Below are positions 44,533-55,749 of a stretch of 64,000 bases of DNA, one piece after another. The stretch comes from Cristatella mucedo (lineage: Eukaryota; Bryozoa; Phylactolaemata; Cristatellidae). The first letter of the stretch is position 1; each line of letters starts with the position of its first letter. The stretch covers positions 1,745,393-1,809,392 of the forward strand of contig WPIO01000044.1 in NCBI GenBank assembly GCA_009760855.2, read 5' to 3'. The position numbers and the translations under genes are program-made. The notes beneath the pieces are model-generated. The model was not told the origin of the DNA. It ran no database searches and saw only the letters and a program-made list of their open reading frames with translations.

Positions 44533-45505
44533 GTAAGGCGTATGAGCTCTGTGCACTTTGCTACGATTGCGAGCCAATTTAATCATTTTCGCTCCCCATT
44601 ATAATTGGTATTCCTTCAATATATTTATCGGCTACAAATTTAAAGGCTGCCATTTATCGTAGCTACTTACGCAAACCGGTAAACTCATTCTTTACACTAA
44701 TCGCTCCAATATAGCTACGGCAAGCATAAGCTGTCAAGCACAGCAACCGCTCGTTGCTACATTTGGGGTAGCACAGAGACTGACGGAGATACATAGGGCA
44801 AGCTGCTGGAATACCTCTGCAAAACTCGTTCAAGTTCAAATTCAATTTAAGTATAACGAGTTCTGGCACTACCATGTTCATTGCATCTATGAGAGTGATC
44901 GCTGCAGCTACATAGGAAATTAACTTGTCTCGCCCATTCTCAACTTCCATCCAACTTGTCTGACTCTTATCATATTTGTACCATCGTTGTATTATTGCAT
45001 ACATAGAATGAAGGTTTCAACGTCAAGTCAGAGACGGAGAAACAGTAGAGTACTAACTCACTAGCCTAGCTTACTATAGGACTGATATTCTTGAATTGAT
45101 GTTTCATAGCTTTACCTTAGCGTAAATTTGTACATTATATTTCAATAATTCCATACACTCCAGCATTGTTAATCGAACCTTGGAAAATTTCAAAAAGAAT
45201 TGGAGCACTACCTAAGGGTTCTGTCATTGAAATCACACTGTGAACTTTGAATGCGATCTCAGTTTTTCAAATAAAACTTTGCATGCAAAGTTTCCATTAA
45301 TAGCTCATTGCAAATACAATGTACGGTTCTAAGATAGTCATTTTGAATATCAGTTTCAGATCACTAAGTGGCTGTTACAGTCGTTGTATGACCTAGTCTA
45401 TGGAAAATAGCATGCCACTTGTACATTTCGACATTTCCTGCAACTAAGGTCAAGCCAAATAGATTTCCCAATATATCAGTATGGTCACAATATGGCCAAC
45501 CTTTT
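44533..45505. other. intron without further features
   Basis: A 113-codon minus-strand frame at 44663-45004 has no recognisable domain. The right end (45494-45510) carries one copy of a 17-bp direct repeat. Confidence 0.5.
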
Positions 45506-46702
45506 ATATATGGCGTACCTCAGGGCTCCGTACTAGATGCGGTTCTTTTCACGGTGTATACTCTCCCTCTTGCGGATGTGATTGCCAAGCACAATCTAGG
45601 CTTTCACTTCTATGCGGATGAAACTCAGTTGTACCTTTGCTTTGATCCCTCCCAGCCTTCGAGCACCTCAGATTTACTCGACTCACTTGCTGCATGTATG
45701 GATGACATCCGCACATGGAGGGTTGCAAATTTTCTAAAACTAAACGATGATAAAACTAACTTACTAGTTATGGGCAAACCCAGTGTGATTCACAAATTGG
45801 AAAGGCTGACGCTCAAAATTGGCTATGCACGCATATCTCCAGTTGAATGAGCTTGAAATTTAGGTGACATGTTCCAAAGCAACCTCTCGTTAGACGACCA
45901 TATCAGCTCCACAGTCAAATCTGCCTATTTTCAGCTTCATAACATTGCTAAAATTAGGGCTTGTTTAGATAAGGATACCACGTCCAAGTTGGTCCATGCA
46001 TTCGTGACATCCCGTCTCGACTTCTGCAACTCACTGCTTACTGGCCTACCAGCATGTGCGATCAGGCGATTGCAGCTCGTGCAAAACTCTGCAGCTAGGC
46101 TTGTCTGTCGTGAGCGTCTCAGTTGCCACATTACTCCACTTCTCGCCGACCTGCACTGGCTACCAGTCAAGCAACGGATTGACTTCAATGTCTTGTCGCT
46201 TACATTTAGGTCACTTCATTCTTTGGCTCCAGCCTATCTCTCAGATATACTCCCCCATCAGGCCAAGCATCGTACCACCCACTTTTCGGAATACAACAGT
46301 CTACAAATACCCCGTACAAACCTCAAATCCTTTGGAGACCGTGCATTTAGTTCGTATGCTCCCAAAGCTAGGAACTCCCTCTCGACCAGCGTCAGAACAT
46401 CCCCTGACCTGACCACATTTAAAAGGAACCTAAAAACACACCTATTTAGGACAGCATTCAGTGGGTCCCTGTGATTCGTCCTTGATGTGCTTATGCGTGC
46501 TGACACTGTGCATGCTGCCACTAACCACATTTGCATGCTGACCCTGTGCATGTCACCCCTAACCATGTTATTCATGTTGTTCGTTTATCAAGCATGATTT
46601 TACTCACCATTCAATTGCATTTCCCTTTGCAGCAAATGTAAAGCGCCTAGAGAGAGATTAAGTTCTCTGAGGGAGCTTTATCAAGTGCATTATTATTATT
46701 AA
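45506..46702 (+). mobile_element. LINE-A copy, 5'-truncated
   Basis: Plus strand, starting at YGVPQGSVL and running to the hairpin (AAAGCGCCTAGAGAGAGATT) and (ATT)n tail. It lies between CABIT exons d and e. GGCCAACCTTTTATATA directly precedes the element and recurs at 47233, beyond the next exon. Confidence 0.9.
45507..46474 (+). pseudogene. LINE-A reverse transcriptase, disabled
   Basis: Carries [18 protein letters not shown], then FYADETQLYLCF, where the second catalytic Asp is Glu, then NFLKLNDDKTNLLVMGK. Two stops interrupt the frame near 45848 and 45857, after which the C-terminal region continues intact (LGDMFQSNLSLDDHIS, ADLHWLPVKQRIDFNVL, FRTAFSGSL). Confidence 0.85.
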
Positions 46703-46759
46703 TATGTATTGCCTATGAAATTTGCGTTGGTTTGAGAGCTCTTGACATTTCTACTACAG

Positions 46760-47013
46760 CTATGGCAATAGTTTTTGACGGCCAGTGGAAGGACGTGCAA
46801 GTTAATACAGCCACTGAAACACGGAAATCATCTGGTGGTCGACCCCTAAAGCATGGAGGTCAAGGTCAGGTTGACCATGAAAGTACCAGTCATGCTGATA
46901 AGGAGTACTATGGCAATGATTATCATGCTTACGTATCGCCAGCCGATTCTTTAACTACTGGCCACTCCCTTGTCAGCCAATCTGCTTCTCCTCGTAAAAA
47001 AGAATACGTTCAG
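46760..47013 (+). CDS. CABIT-domain gene, exon e (linker)
   Basis: Acceptor CTTGACATTTCTACTACAG and donor CAG|GTGAGT enclose 2 + 252 nt, starting in phase 1 (as exon d requires) and ending in phase 0. The protein starts MAIVFDGQWKDVQV, then becomes polar and low in hydrophobics (RKSSGGRPLKHGGQGQ), with a tyrosine cluster KEYYGNDYHAYVSP and a Ser-rich, basic end (SQSASPRKKEYVQ). GAREM-type adaptors have such disordered linkers with tyrosines that are phosphorylated for SH2 binding; that function here is inference. The exon sits only 57 bp downstream of a LINE-A tail and inside a pair of 17-bp direct repeats, so its origin deserves a check. Confidence 0.6.
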
Positions 47014-47253
47014 GTGAGTTTCCTGCGAAGTGTTGACGCGAAATGTCTTTTTTTGCCATATGGCTGATGTATATTGTGGCTAAATATGTTTTCAACCGCA
47101 TAATTACTTCAGTACAATAATAGAATATTCTTGATTGATTGACATACATGGATTGGCTATACAATTTAGCGTGTATGTGCTTTGCTAAATAGTCCACTTA
47201 TCGGTGAAACACTATGTGCACATTAGATACTCGGCCAACCTTTTATATAATTC

Positions 47254-47386
47254 CTTCATTTATGGAGCGCCCTAAGAGAACTTATTCTCTAGTCAGGCGC
47301 TTCATAAACATCATGGTCTCGAGCACACGACCTAGGCAAGACCTTTATCGGGGCCAGCAACTTGACCACTAGGCCAAACAGCTCGT
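47254..47386 (-). mobile_element. SINE-B copy
   Basis: On the minus strand: A box TGGCCTAGTGGTCAAG, B box TGTGCTCGAGACC, then TATGAAGCGCCTGACTAGAG and TTCTCTTAGGGCGCTCCAT, the LINE-A-like hairpin tail, ending in AAATGAAGGAAT. The best-preserved SINE-B here. Confidence 0.8.
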
Positions 47387-49539
47387 TTAAAAATTGACCG
47401 ATGTGAACATTCTGCTTAACCTTAAGGCAATTATGAATGGTAATAAAATGTAAAATTTAGTGAAGTGCAAAGTTTAGTCCACATGTAGCGGCAGGAACTA
47501 GGAGTTGCACTTGGTTGCCGACTTGCATCTAAAACCAGTCAGAGCCTGATTCATGTTCCACGTGAAGTAAAAATAGCCACTCTTCTTTTCATCTGTAGTA
47601 TTAATAACTTGAGATGATCCGCTTAAGCCGCGACCATCACACATAAATCCTTTTCCTGCCAGCTGTCTTGCACCGCATGCGAAAGAATATCTTCCAAGTT
47701 CAATCTTAATTAATACAGTATTTTCAAGTGCACACCTTCTTTGTTTGGGTTTTTATGTCTCGGCACAGTTAGATTAGCGATTTTTAAATTAAAATAATAT
47801 AATTTTTGATTTCCATGCATCAAATTCCTTCAAAGGTTAGTATTTTGTTACTAGGTAATATTGTGTGCTCAAGGCTTGAGCTCTCGACACCTGTATCTTT
47901 GGTAAAGGACCATCAGTATCTGTGTCTTTCCATTGCCGATTATTAACTTGACTACAACTTTATTACAGTCATTGATATTCCCAAAATATTATTACATTAT
48001 ATTTGACATGCATATAAAATTTAGCGCACCTCCAGCAAAGGAACCACAATATTAGGTTGTGGAATCTTATCTGAAATCCCGCCGTCAAATCGAAAGAGTG
48101 TTTACAGCTACTTTGTTTCCATCTGCAAATGAAAGCCATCGTCTGAAGGCTACCACCTCCTAGTAAATCATATAATTTGGTGAAAAAGAGAGTCTAAAGC
48201 TTGCAATATCTCTCGTGCCGGCTAGACGCGTCCGAACCGCCACATGTAGTCAGATACTCTGCAGACTAACGTTAAGTGACAGCCCTATATTTCATCGGTA
48301 CCCGTCGTTCACTGATAAATGGAATGCAAGCTACCCAAACTCTAAAAACATTTGAAATCGTATATCACAGGTTACGAAACCTTTACCGAACCACCCTTTT
48401 TTGAATATCGATAAATTGTATATTGGAAGCTCTAACGTCAGTATTTTCAATCTATCATTTTAACGGGCTCGGATGCTAATATTGACAGACCCGTGATGAT
48501 TAGTCACACACTGCATGAAAAACAAGCCAGCTAAATCTAACTTTCGCAAATGCACATCTGTGGATAAACAGCTCTCTCCCAACGAGCACGTATGCGGAAG
48601 CAGGCAGAACACCAAAGCTGGCTCATAAGAACGTGTATTTTCGTTAGTACCTGCAGCTCTCCCTAAAACACTGTTCTCCCCTAGGCTGGCGTTTCCACTC
48701 CCCTCACTCCCTCCTAGCCACATCCCGTGAGTTGGCGGAAGGACAAAGTCGGACTGTATCTAAACCACAGCCGCCAGACCATAGCTGGTCACCGAGGCCC
48801 GTCCCTAGACCACAGCCACCAGCTGTTAGACCCTTATCGGTCTGCCTGCACCGGCAGAGTGCCTGCGAGTCCAGCGTCTATAACCAAATCACGCTCAGAA
48901 ACAGAGAAACACAAACCCCACCATATAAGCATGGCAAACATTTAATCTAAGGAAAATGTGACGAAAAAACACACAGACGCCGATAAAAAACTATGGGAAA
49001 ATACTCACAATTAAACTTAACATGCAAACACCAACTGATGATATTAAACCGGCTGCCTCATGACTAACTGGCTAGAGCTTTATCGCCCCATTCTCTATAA
49101 TCAAAGGGCCCATCTTAAAAGGCAAAAATACTACCCAGCTGTTCTAGCCCAGAAGAAGATTGTCGACTGCAATGCCGGTTATTTAGTCATTTTTTGCCTA
49201 AATGAGTTGTGCAAGACGAGCTCGATTGCTTTAGTTTCACATGGGGATCAAGCAATATAAAAGACAGAACAATATACAATTTTAAAAATTGTGCATCGTC
49301 ATATGTCGATGCTATTATGTTGCCCCTGGGTCCCAGCCCAAGAGGTAAGTTGCTTGCTCTACGGGACCAAGTTCGTACGTTTGAGTACTGCATTGGGTAA
49401 TTCCTCATTGTATACTACAAGCTGTGATGATAGCTGTTATGACTCTTCTGCCTCTACTCAAACGAGGCTTTCAAATCACCTAATTTTTCTTATTCTCTTA
49501 TTTTTATGTCTGCAAGGTTCCGGGGGTCAATTTTTTAAA
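47387..49539. other. no confirmed feature; one proline-rich frame
   Basis: At 48648-48950 a plus-strand frame has the proline-rich stretch PQPPDHSWSPRPVPRPQPPA, preceded by two strong pyrimidine-tract acceptors (CACTGTTCTCCCCTAG and CTCACTCCCTCCTAG). No matching donor is visible before the stop, and the phases do not suit exons e and f, so I do not call it an exon. The rest is unassigned. Confidence 0.4.
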
Positions 49540-50030
49540 TTATCTCTTAATAGATTATCACATCAGCTGCACAGTCAAGTTTGTCTATTCCAGCTAAGCA
49601 GAACTGCTTATTTGCGTTTAGCTTACTTTTTTAAAGAGACTACGACTAAGTGCATTCTAGCATATTAAAAATACTCACAATATTTCTGTGAATCAAAATT
49701 GGCATGGATTTTGGCCTTTACATTAAGATGCACGGAGTTTGTTTTAAGCTCTTCTTTCAAGGTTCTCCACCATAAGCGCCCAAACTCCCGAATCAGATCG
49801 CTTCTTATTAATCTGCACTGACTCCCAGTCAAGCAATGTATCCATATCAAGGTTATGTTGCTCAGTTATCTTTCTCCGAAAACCCTACCAAGAATTCTTA
49901 CCCCTCAGGCTTCCAATCGTAGCATAACCACCCGTATTCATTTAGCAGTGCCTCTAGCAAGCCTCCAATCACTGGCCGCCTGTGCATTCAGTTTCCGTTC
50001 TTCTTAAGCCAAGAACTACTGAATGACAAC
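49540..50030 (+). pseudogene. decayed LINE reverse transcriptase C-terminus (another CR1/L2 family)
   Basis: The plus strand reads NLHWLPVKQCIHIKVMLLSY, SPKTLPRILTP and LAACAFSFRSS over frameshifts, with HISCTVKFVYS-like sequence upstream. The HWLPV-x-x-R-I-x-x-K segment marks the C-terminal region. It is more divergent from LINE-A and LINE-B than those are from each other. Confidence 0.5.
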
Positions 50031-50857
50031 TCGACATTCCTGGACTTGACGGTATCAAAAACCCAAGTATTCTTCACATCATTTGCTTTATTCTTTTGAA
50101 TAATCCTTTACGGCTTCGCGTATACTGAAATTTGCCTATTATTATTTAGTGTTAGAAAAAATTTCAGGATTTTTAGTTTACTGGAATTGATTTAGTTTTC
50201 TTATAGTTATGTACACAATATTAATAGTTATATCATAAATTTCTGTCTATGAAGCTATCAAGTGTTCCAAAAACAAGTTATGCACTGTTAGATTATTGGT
50301 ACTGATAAGTTATTTTTGCTGAATTAGAAACCAGCTTTTAGTAATTAGTCAATCGTAGGTAAAATGTAATGTTTCTGAATTAGTTACCTTGGTGAAATTG
50401 CACTGGTAGATCAGAAGAGACTACATGCTATGTATGGCTGAAATTTCAAACATTAGAACTGAATTAAGATTCATACTCCGGTGATTCATATAGCTCATTT
50501 TTATTATTTGTTTTACTATTTTATATTTGTATTTGAAACTGGTTTATTGACTGTCCTCTACCTCTCAGCAATTTTTTCAGTCACAAACCTCTCAGCGAGT
50601 TTCTAATCCATTTTCATGTACTTCATATCAAATGGTTGCATCGCATGTCTACCATCTTTTTCTCGTGAGAAGTACTGAAGCAGGGTTTATGAAGAGCTTA
50701 AAGTGCCAAGATATCCCGTTTGGGGAACGAGCATAATTCAGCTGGCACGCTATGGCAAAGAGGATCGAATCCTGTGTTACTTTTATATTTGCTTGAGTCG
50801 ATAGATATCCATGTGAAGCTGATCTTGAAGAGGCTCTGACTGTGGAATAGCAATGGT
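50031..50857. other. no supported feature
   Basis: AT-rich intronic DNA. Confidence 0.5.
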
Positions 50858-51207
50858 GGTGACTTGGATGAAACTAGCGCGTCGTTTACTGGAAGCCAGT
50901 CTAAAAAGGTTGATTCATTTCTATTCAAGGAAATTTAGGTGATTTCAAGTTCTCATTTATGTCGTTACTAGTTAGATATTTGTATTGGCGAATGCCGGTG
51001 AGCCGCCCGGCTGTACCCTGGATTGCCGGCCTGCGGTATGAGACCTATCACGGATATGATCTGCTTAGGCTGTATAAGGTTCTTGTTAGGTTGACCTATT
51101 CCAAAGATCCATATTTATCTATTTATTGAATTGCTCGTGTGATTATAGCGTTTCCTAGTGCTGCCTCTTGGTTATACCTTGGAGTTCTCAAGTTTATCTG
51201 CAAACGA
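50858..51207. repeat. unclassified 350-bp repeat, copy 1
   Basis: Almost identical to 55401-55749, in the same orientation. The matching block begins GGTGACTTGGATG and ends TTTATCTGCAAACGA. It includes a GC-rich part with GGTGAGCCGCCCGGCTGTAC. It has no A/B box, no coding frame, no obvious inverted termini and no simple tail, so I cannot classify it. Confidence 0.85.
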
Positions 51208-51743
51208 TCTCCGTCAAGCATGCATCACGGGATGCAAAGGTATCTGAATTGTCTAGGCCTCTTGTTCCCTCCTGGCAAAAGAATTAACACGGGGCAGCAC
51301 CAGACAATCGAGGAGGTTTCGGTCTTCACCTTTCATTCAGCCATTCCGCAAAAGTAATCTGGCGTAGCTCATTCACGTGGCGATAGAAAGTCATACACTA
51401 CAGCAACTTAAAAAACTTTTTACTTCATATACCATTTCCTAATACTGTATGCTTGTCTTGATGGTATTCGAATTTAATTTAATTCGGCTCGCCGTCTTTA
51501 TATGATGCTTATTGTATTGCGACCGTGCAACATACCCATACTTTGTGCGACTCCAGCGGCTCCTTTGATCTCGAGCATGGTTCTTAAACATTTTCACGAC
51601 TAGAAGCACCTTAGGTAGCATTGCTTTGCTATAGTCATTACATCATGTATGTACAGTTATGTCCAGCAAGCATGATCAAAAGAAGGCCTACCTGAAGCAT
51701 GTACTGAGTGAAAAGCAGTCGTCTCAATACCCTTGAGTTACAG
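51208..51743. other. intron without further features
   Basis: No gene or repeat family recognised. Confidence 0.5.
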
Positions 51744-52005
51744 ATTGAAGGTCTGCATGGAACCATTGGACGTCAAGTGGCAGCCGTATTAGAGAGTCTT
51801 GAACGAGATTCCGCAAAGATACGAGCTATTGTACCGCGTGGGAGACCTCCAAAACCGGTACCTACAAAGTCTCATCTGACATTGCAACGTGGCTTGCTGG
51901 GTCTTGGATCTGAAGTGAATTTGGCAATGAACCGAATGAAGATAAACCAGAGGCTCAAATTTCTTCAGCCTGCGATGAACCAGAAAGAGGTTGAGCAGTA
52001 TAAAG
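51744..52005 (+). CDS. CABIT-domain gene, exon f (proline-rich/coiled-coil linker)
   Basis: Acceptor ACCCTTGAGTTACAG (phase 0, as exon e requires) and donor TAAAG|GTAATA (phase 1) bound 87 codons. The protein reads IEGLHGTIGRQVAAVLESLE, which is amphipathic and coiled-coil-like, then the basic proline-rich VPRGRPPKPVPTKS, then a helical, methionine-rich remainder (NLAMNRMKINQRLKFLQPAM). A proline-rich SH3-ligand-like motif in the linker fits a GAREM-type adaptor. Family similarity is not visible in the rest. The acceptor's pyrimidine tract is modest, so the left edge is less certain than those of exons b to e. Confidence 0.5.
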
Positions 52006-53124
52006 GTAATAATTTTAAGTACAATAATTACATTTCCTTGTTTACCCATTTAAAATCGATCACTCACGCACGCATACTTAGCTAAACAACGCGACTTTGC
52101 ATTGCACTGACAGCTCTCCAGACTCAATTAATTGACCTGGGCCTCGAACCAGCCCTACATCCTTTGGAAACTGCCTTCAATTAGTATACTTCCATCCCAA
52201 AGCCTGGTTTCACTACCGACTGAAGTAAGACATTCCTCTGACTTTAGAAATTTATAAAGAAGCCATGAATTCGCTGCAGCTCACAGCACATGCTCCGATC
52301 TTGTAAATTATCATTTGTTTGACGATCACAGCCGAAAACGTGCAAGTTAAAATTACCTCCAACTAATTTATACTTTTTCCTGTCCATAATATAAAAAGAA
52401 CCTGGAAAGATATTTAGTTCCTGTGTATAGCTACAACAGTTAATCTAACTATTATTAATACAGTATCCCTAAGTCAAGCAATATGAAAGAAACTGTCTAT
52501 ACTATAATGCGTACATGGAAGTAGAAACCTTAGATTTCCACAGATCTCCCTTAGCGGTTCATAACATTACTTAATCCAGCTGTATTTACTAACATATTTA
52601 AAAAGGGCCCACTAGAAATAAAATTAGTGTTTTATGCTGTCAAAAATGAAGTGTCTGGTACCCTCTGCCATTTAAAAGTACTTATATGAAATTAAGTTGG
52701 ATTAATCAACGACTCCTCTTATAAATCCCTTCATACTGAACTAATTGCTGAGCATGAGTGGCTGAATGAATGTGTTCTTTAGATATGATTTATAAGCGCA
52801 TAAATAGTTGCTTGTAACACCCGTTTCTTCGAGAAACTGTATTGTTCATGGTTGTTAGCAGGTCTTCGGCCATTGTTGATGGCTTTAGCATGCATCGACA
52901 ATCATTAAATGTCAGGCAGCAGTTGCCTCTTGCAGTGCACATGGGACATGACAACGAGAGACTAGGATGGAGCTGCTTGCAGAGACCAAACGCCGCCCTA
53001 AACCTTGCTCTAGTAAACTGTAGATGAACGTGAAAGACAGCCGAGGCGAGGCTAGCTCATGAAGCAAAACACGCGGAAGAGCGTGCTGGTCGCGGCCCGG
53101 TATGTGAAAGGTTGATACCGACAG
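52006..53124. other. no supported feature
   Basis: A frame at 52842-53024 follows a TTCATGGTTGTTAGCAG acceptor-like site, but its phase does not fit exon f. Confidence 0.4.
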
Positions 53125-53324
53125 TAATCCACCTAGCTCGGATATGCCTGGCAAAGAACACTACCTTATCTAAACAACCTTTGTTTATTACTGAGATCTC
53201 GAGCTACCCTATTGTTAAGGTAGTGCCGAAGTCTCGCCCATTCGTAGAGTCTCCGGAGCAGCCATCAAGGAACCATAACGAGGCTTCAAGAACCCTGACC
53301 AGAAGAGCAGCCTGTATTTATTAG
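53125..53324 (+). CDS. possible terminal exon of the CABIT-domain gene
   Basis: After a weak acceptor (TTGATACCGACAG) the frame runs 65 codons to a TAG. It starts in phase 1, as exon f requires, and codes VVPKSRPFVESPEQPSRN and ASRTLTRRAACIY. There is no SAM domain such as vertebrate GAREM proteins end with. The phase agreement has a one-in-three chance of being accidental. Confidence 0.22.
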
Positions 53325-55400
53325 GGCCTTGTAACGTGCAATTGCAATCCGAGCTTCACGAAGGACGTTTTTACCTTGGCTAGCGGGTCGCAGTTTTAAA
53401 GTGTCCAGCCACCTTCTGGGCTGACCGTTCGAACTGGTTTAGACGATTACGTAGCATGAAATTGCTGAAAAAGACCATGGTCAATAGCATGGAAGTAAAG
53501 CTTCAAGTTCGCACAATCAATTTTAGAATATGTAGTTGGAACCGCTTCATAGAAAGCGCCGGGCTAATCATTTGGATGGGGAAAAACCAAGACGCGAGGA
53601 TAAGCACGAGCTAAGGCATGACATGTTGTGAGTCGAGCCGAAACCCGATGTCTATAACGTGAAATGTACATTGCAGTTTTGCACCACTTCTCTTGGATAT
53701 TGCAGGTGGGTTGTATTGGATCGAGTTGACCAGTGATTTTTTGACCCGCTCAAGCACTATCTGAAATGACCTTCTGGACGATTATGATTTCATGAACCAG
53801 TAAAATCATCCAGTAGTCAATAAGAAATTTAATAATCTGAAATAATTGACATTCAGAACAAAATATAACCAAGATGATCGAATACGTTACTTGGTATTAG
53901 CTTGTACCTTTTTTATTTTTCATGCTCTGACTTGCTTACTTCTGGATTGAGATTCACATCTCAGGCCTTCTGCCAGTCTATAGAAGCGTCTAAATTCATG
54001 ACTGTCTCAAGAATCAAGTCTCAAAGCAAAATAAGATTTTTCAGCCTCAGACCACTGCGACTCCTACCAGCTGCTGCCAAGCTGAAAGACGGCCATTCCG
54101 TTGCCCTATACGTCACTCATAGGGACTTCTTAACGTTTCTCCACACATCCTTCAAGTTTTGAAGTAGTGGCTGAGATTAAGTCCTCTTCACTATTCTATA
54201 CGAGAACTTATTTCTGAAACTTCTTTCTGGCCATCACCATCCGTACCTATATTCTCACATCATTGCATCTAGCGTGTTTTTTATAATGACCTAGCTAGTT
54301 TCGTCGAGCTCGTGAATTTAGTCACGTTTCAACTCCAGTAGCTTGTATACTAGATTTGAGTAAAACAGAAGACCAATTTCAAAATTCGCATTCTAACTTG
54401 TCAGAAGTAGAACATGCTTTAGCCTTTAGCTACGTTACTCAGATCCAGGATCTATGCACATTGAGTTGGTTTCTTTTATCAGTATCCGCATTGTCAGCAT
54501 CGTCACATCAGCATTAACTCGTAGCTCCATACATGGCGTTTGATCACTACTGAACAGTTCCTTCCGAAATGTAGGTTTGAATCCGGGAAAATCCATTCAA
54601 GATATCTTATAAAAGTGTTATGACTACCCCTTCGCACAGACAGATTCTTAAATTTTTAACGGGGTAACCCATGAGAATTTTTAAAAATTGTGAATTTTTA
54701 TGAAATTCACGTATCAAAGATAAACTAGTTAGAAATGCAAGCTCAAGTTTTGGTGGTTGTCAGATGACTGGAACATGGTCAATAAAATTATTATGTAAGA
54801 CCTATTTAAACCGGAAATAGTACAAACCTATTTAAACCGGAAATAGTACATCGAGCTCAACAAAATAATTTTGTTTGAAAAATAACTGAGCCGGAACTGC
54901 GGTTTTCTGGTGAACTCTGCGAATATAAGCTATTCGGCCCTAAACGGACCCTCAGAAAATAACTGGAAAATGATAAAACGTAAAGAATTTCCGGAAATAA
55001 CACGCCCCTCCAGATCACACGTCCGACTGGTAGTACAAGATGATAAAAAAGTAAACCCCCTATCGGCAGGGTGTCCAGTCCTGCCTCTGCTTCCCCGCCC
55101 CGCCCATAGCAACTGGCGGTAAACGGCATTCCAAGGCTCACTCCTTATTTACTTGGCAGAAACCTGCTTACATTGGTATGTTTACATCAGATCACAAACC
55201 AGAAGTGACTGTCGTTCGGCCAGTAGACGAACATTAGGGATAATGTATTGAGAATTTAATGCTGTCGGGGCCGCCGTAACTAAGGAGTCCATTATCACGG
55301 CACTGCATGAATCCTGGGACAACTGATCCAGTTCCTGTAGCCGCCATAACGAACGAGGCGACGGCCGCGAGTGGTCGTTTGTTCCGCGGCCGGTCAGCGT
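53325..55400. other. no gene; short tandem duplication
   Basis: At 54802-54851 a unit around ACCTATTTAAACCGGAAATA occurs twice in tandem. GC- and CpG-richer sequence lies at 55260-55400. No exon is supported. Confidence 0.45.
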
Positions 55401-55749
55401 GGTGACTTGGATGGAATGAGCGCGTCGTTTACTGGAAGCCAGTCTGAAAATGTTGATTCATTTCTATTCAAGGAAATTTAGGTGATTTCAAGTTCTCATT
55501 TATGTTGTTAATAGTTATATATTTGTATTGGCGAATGCCGGTGAGCCGCCCGGCTGTACCCTGGATTGCCGGCCTGCGGTATGAGACCTATCGCGGATAT
55601 GATCTGCTTAGGCTGTATAAGGTTCTTGTTAGGTTGACCTATTCCAAAGATCCATATTTATCTATTTATTGAATTGCTCGTGTGATTATAACGTTCCTAG
55701 TGCTGCCTCTTGGTTATACCGTGTAGTTCTCAAGTTTATCTGCAAACGA
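55401..55749. repeat. unclassified 350-bp repeat, copy 2
   Basis: Direct-orientation partner of 50858-51207, differing by few substitutions and a one-base indel. The flanks on both sides are unrelated to those of the first copy, which argues for dispersal and against a larger segmental duplication. Confidence 0.85.
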
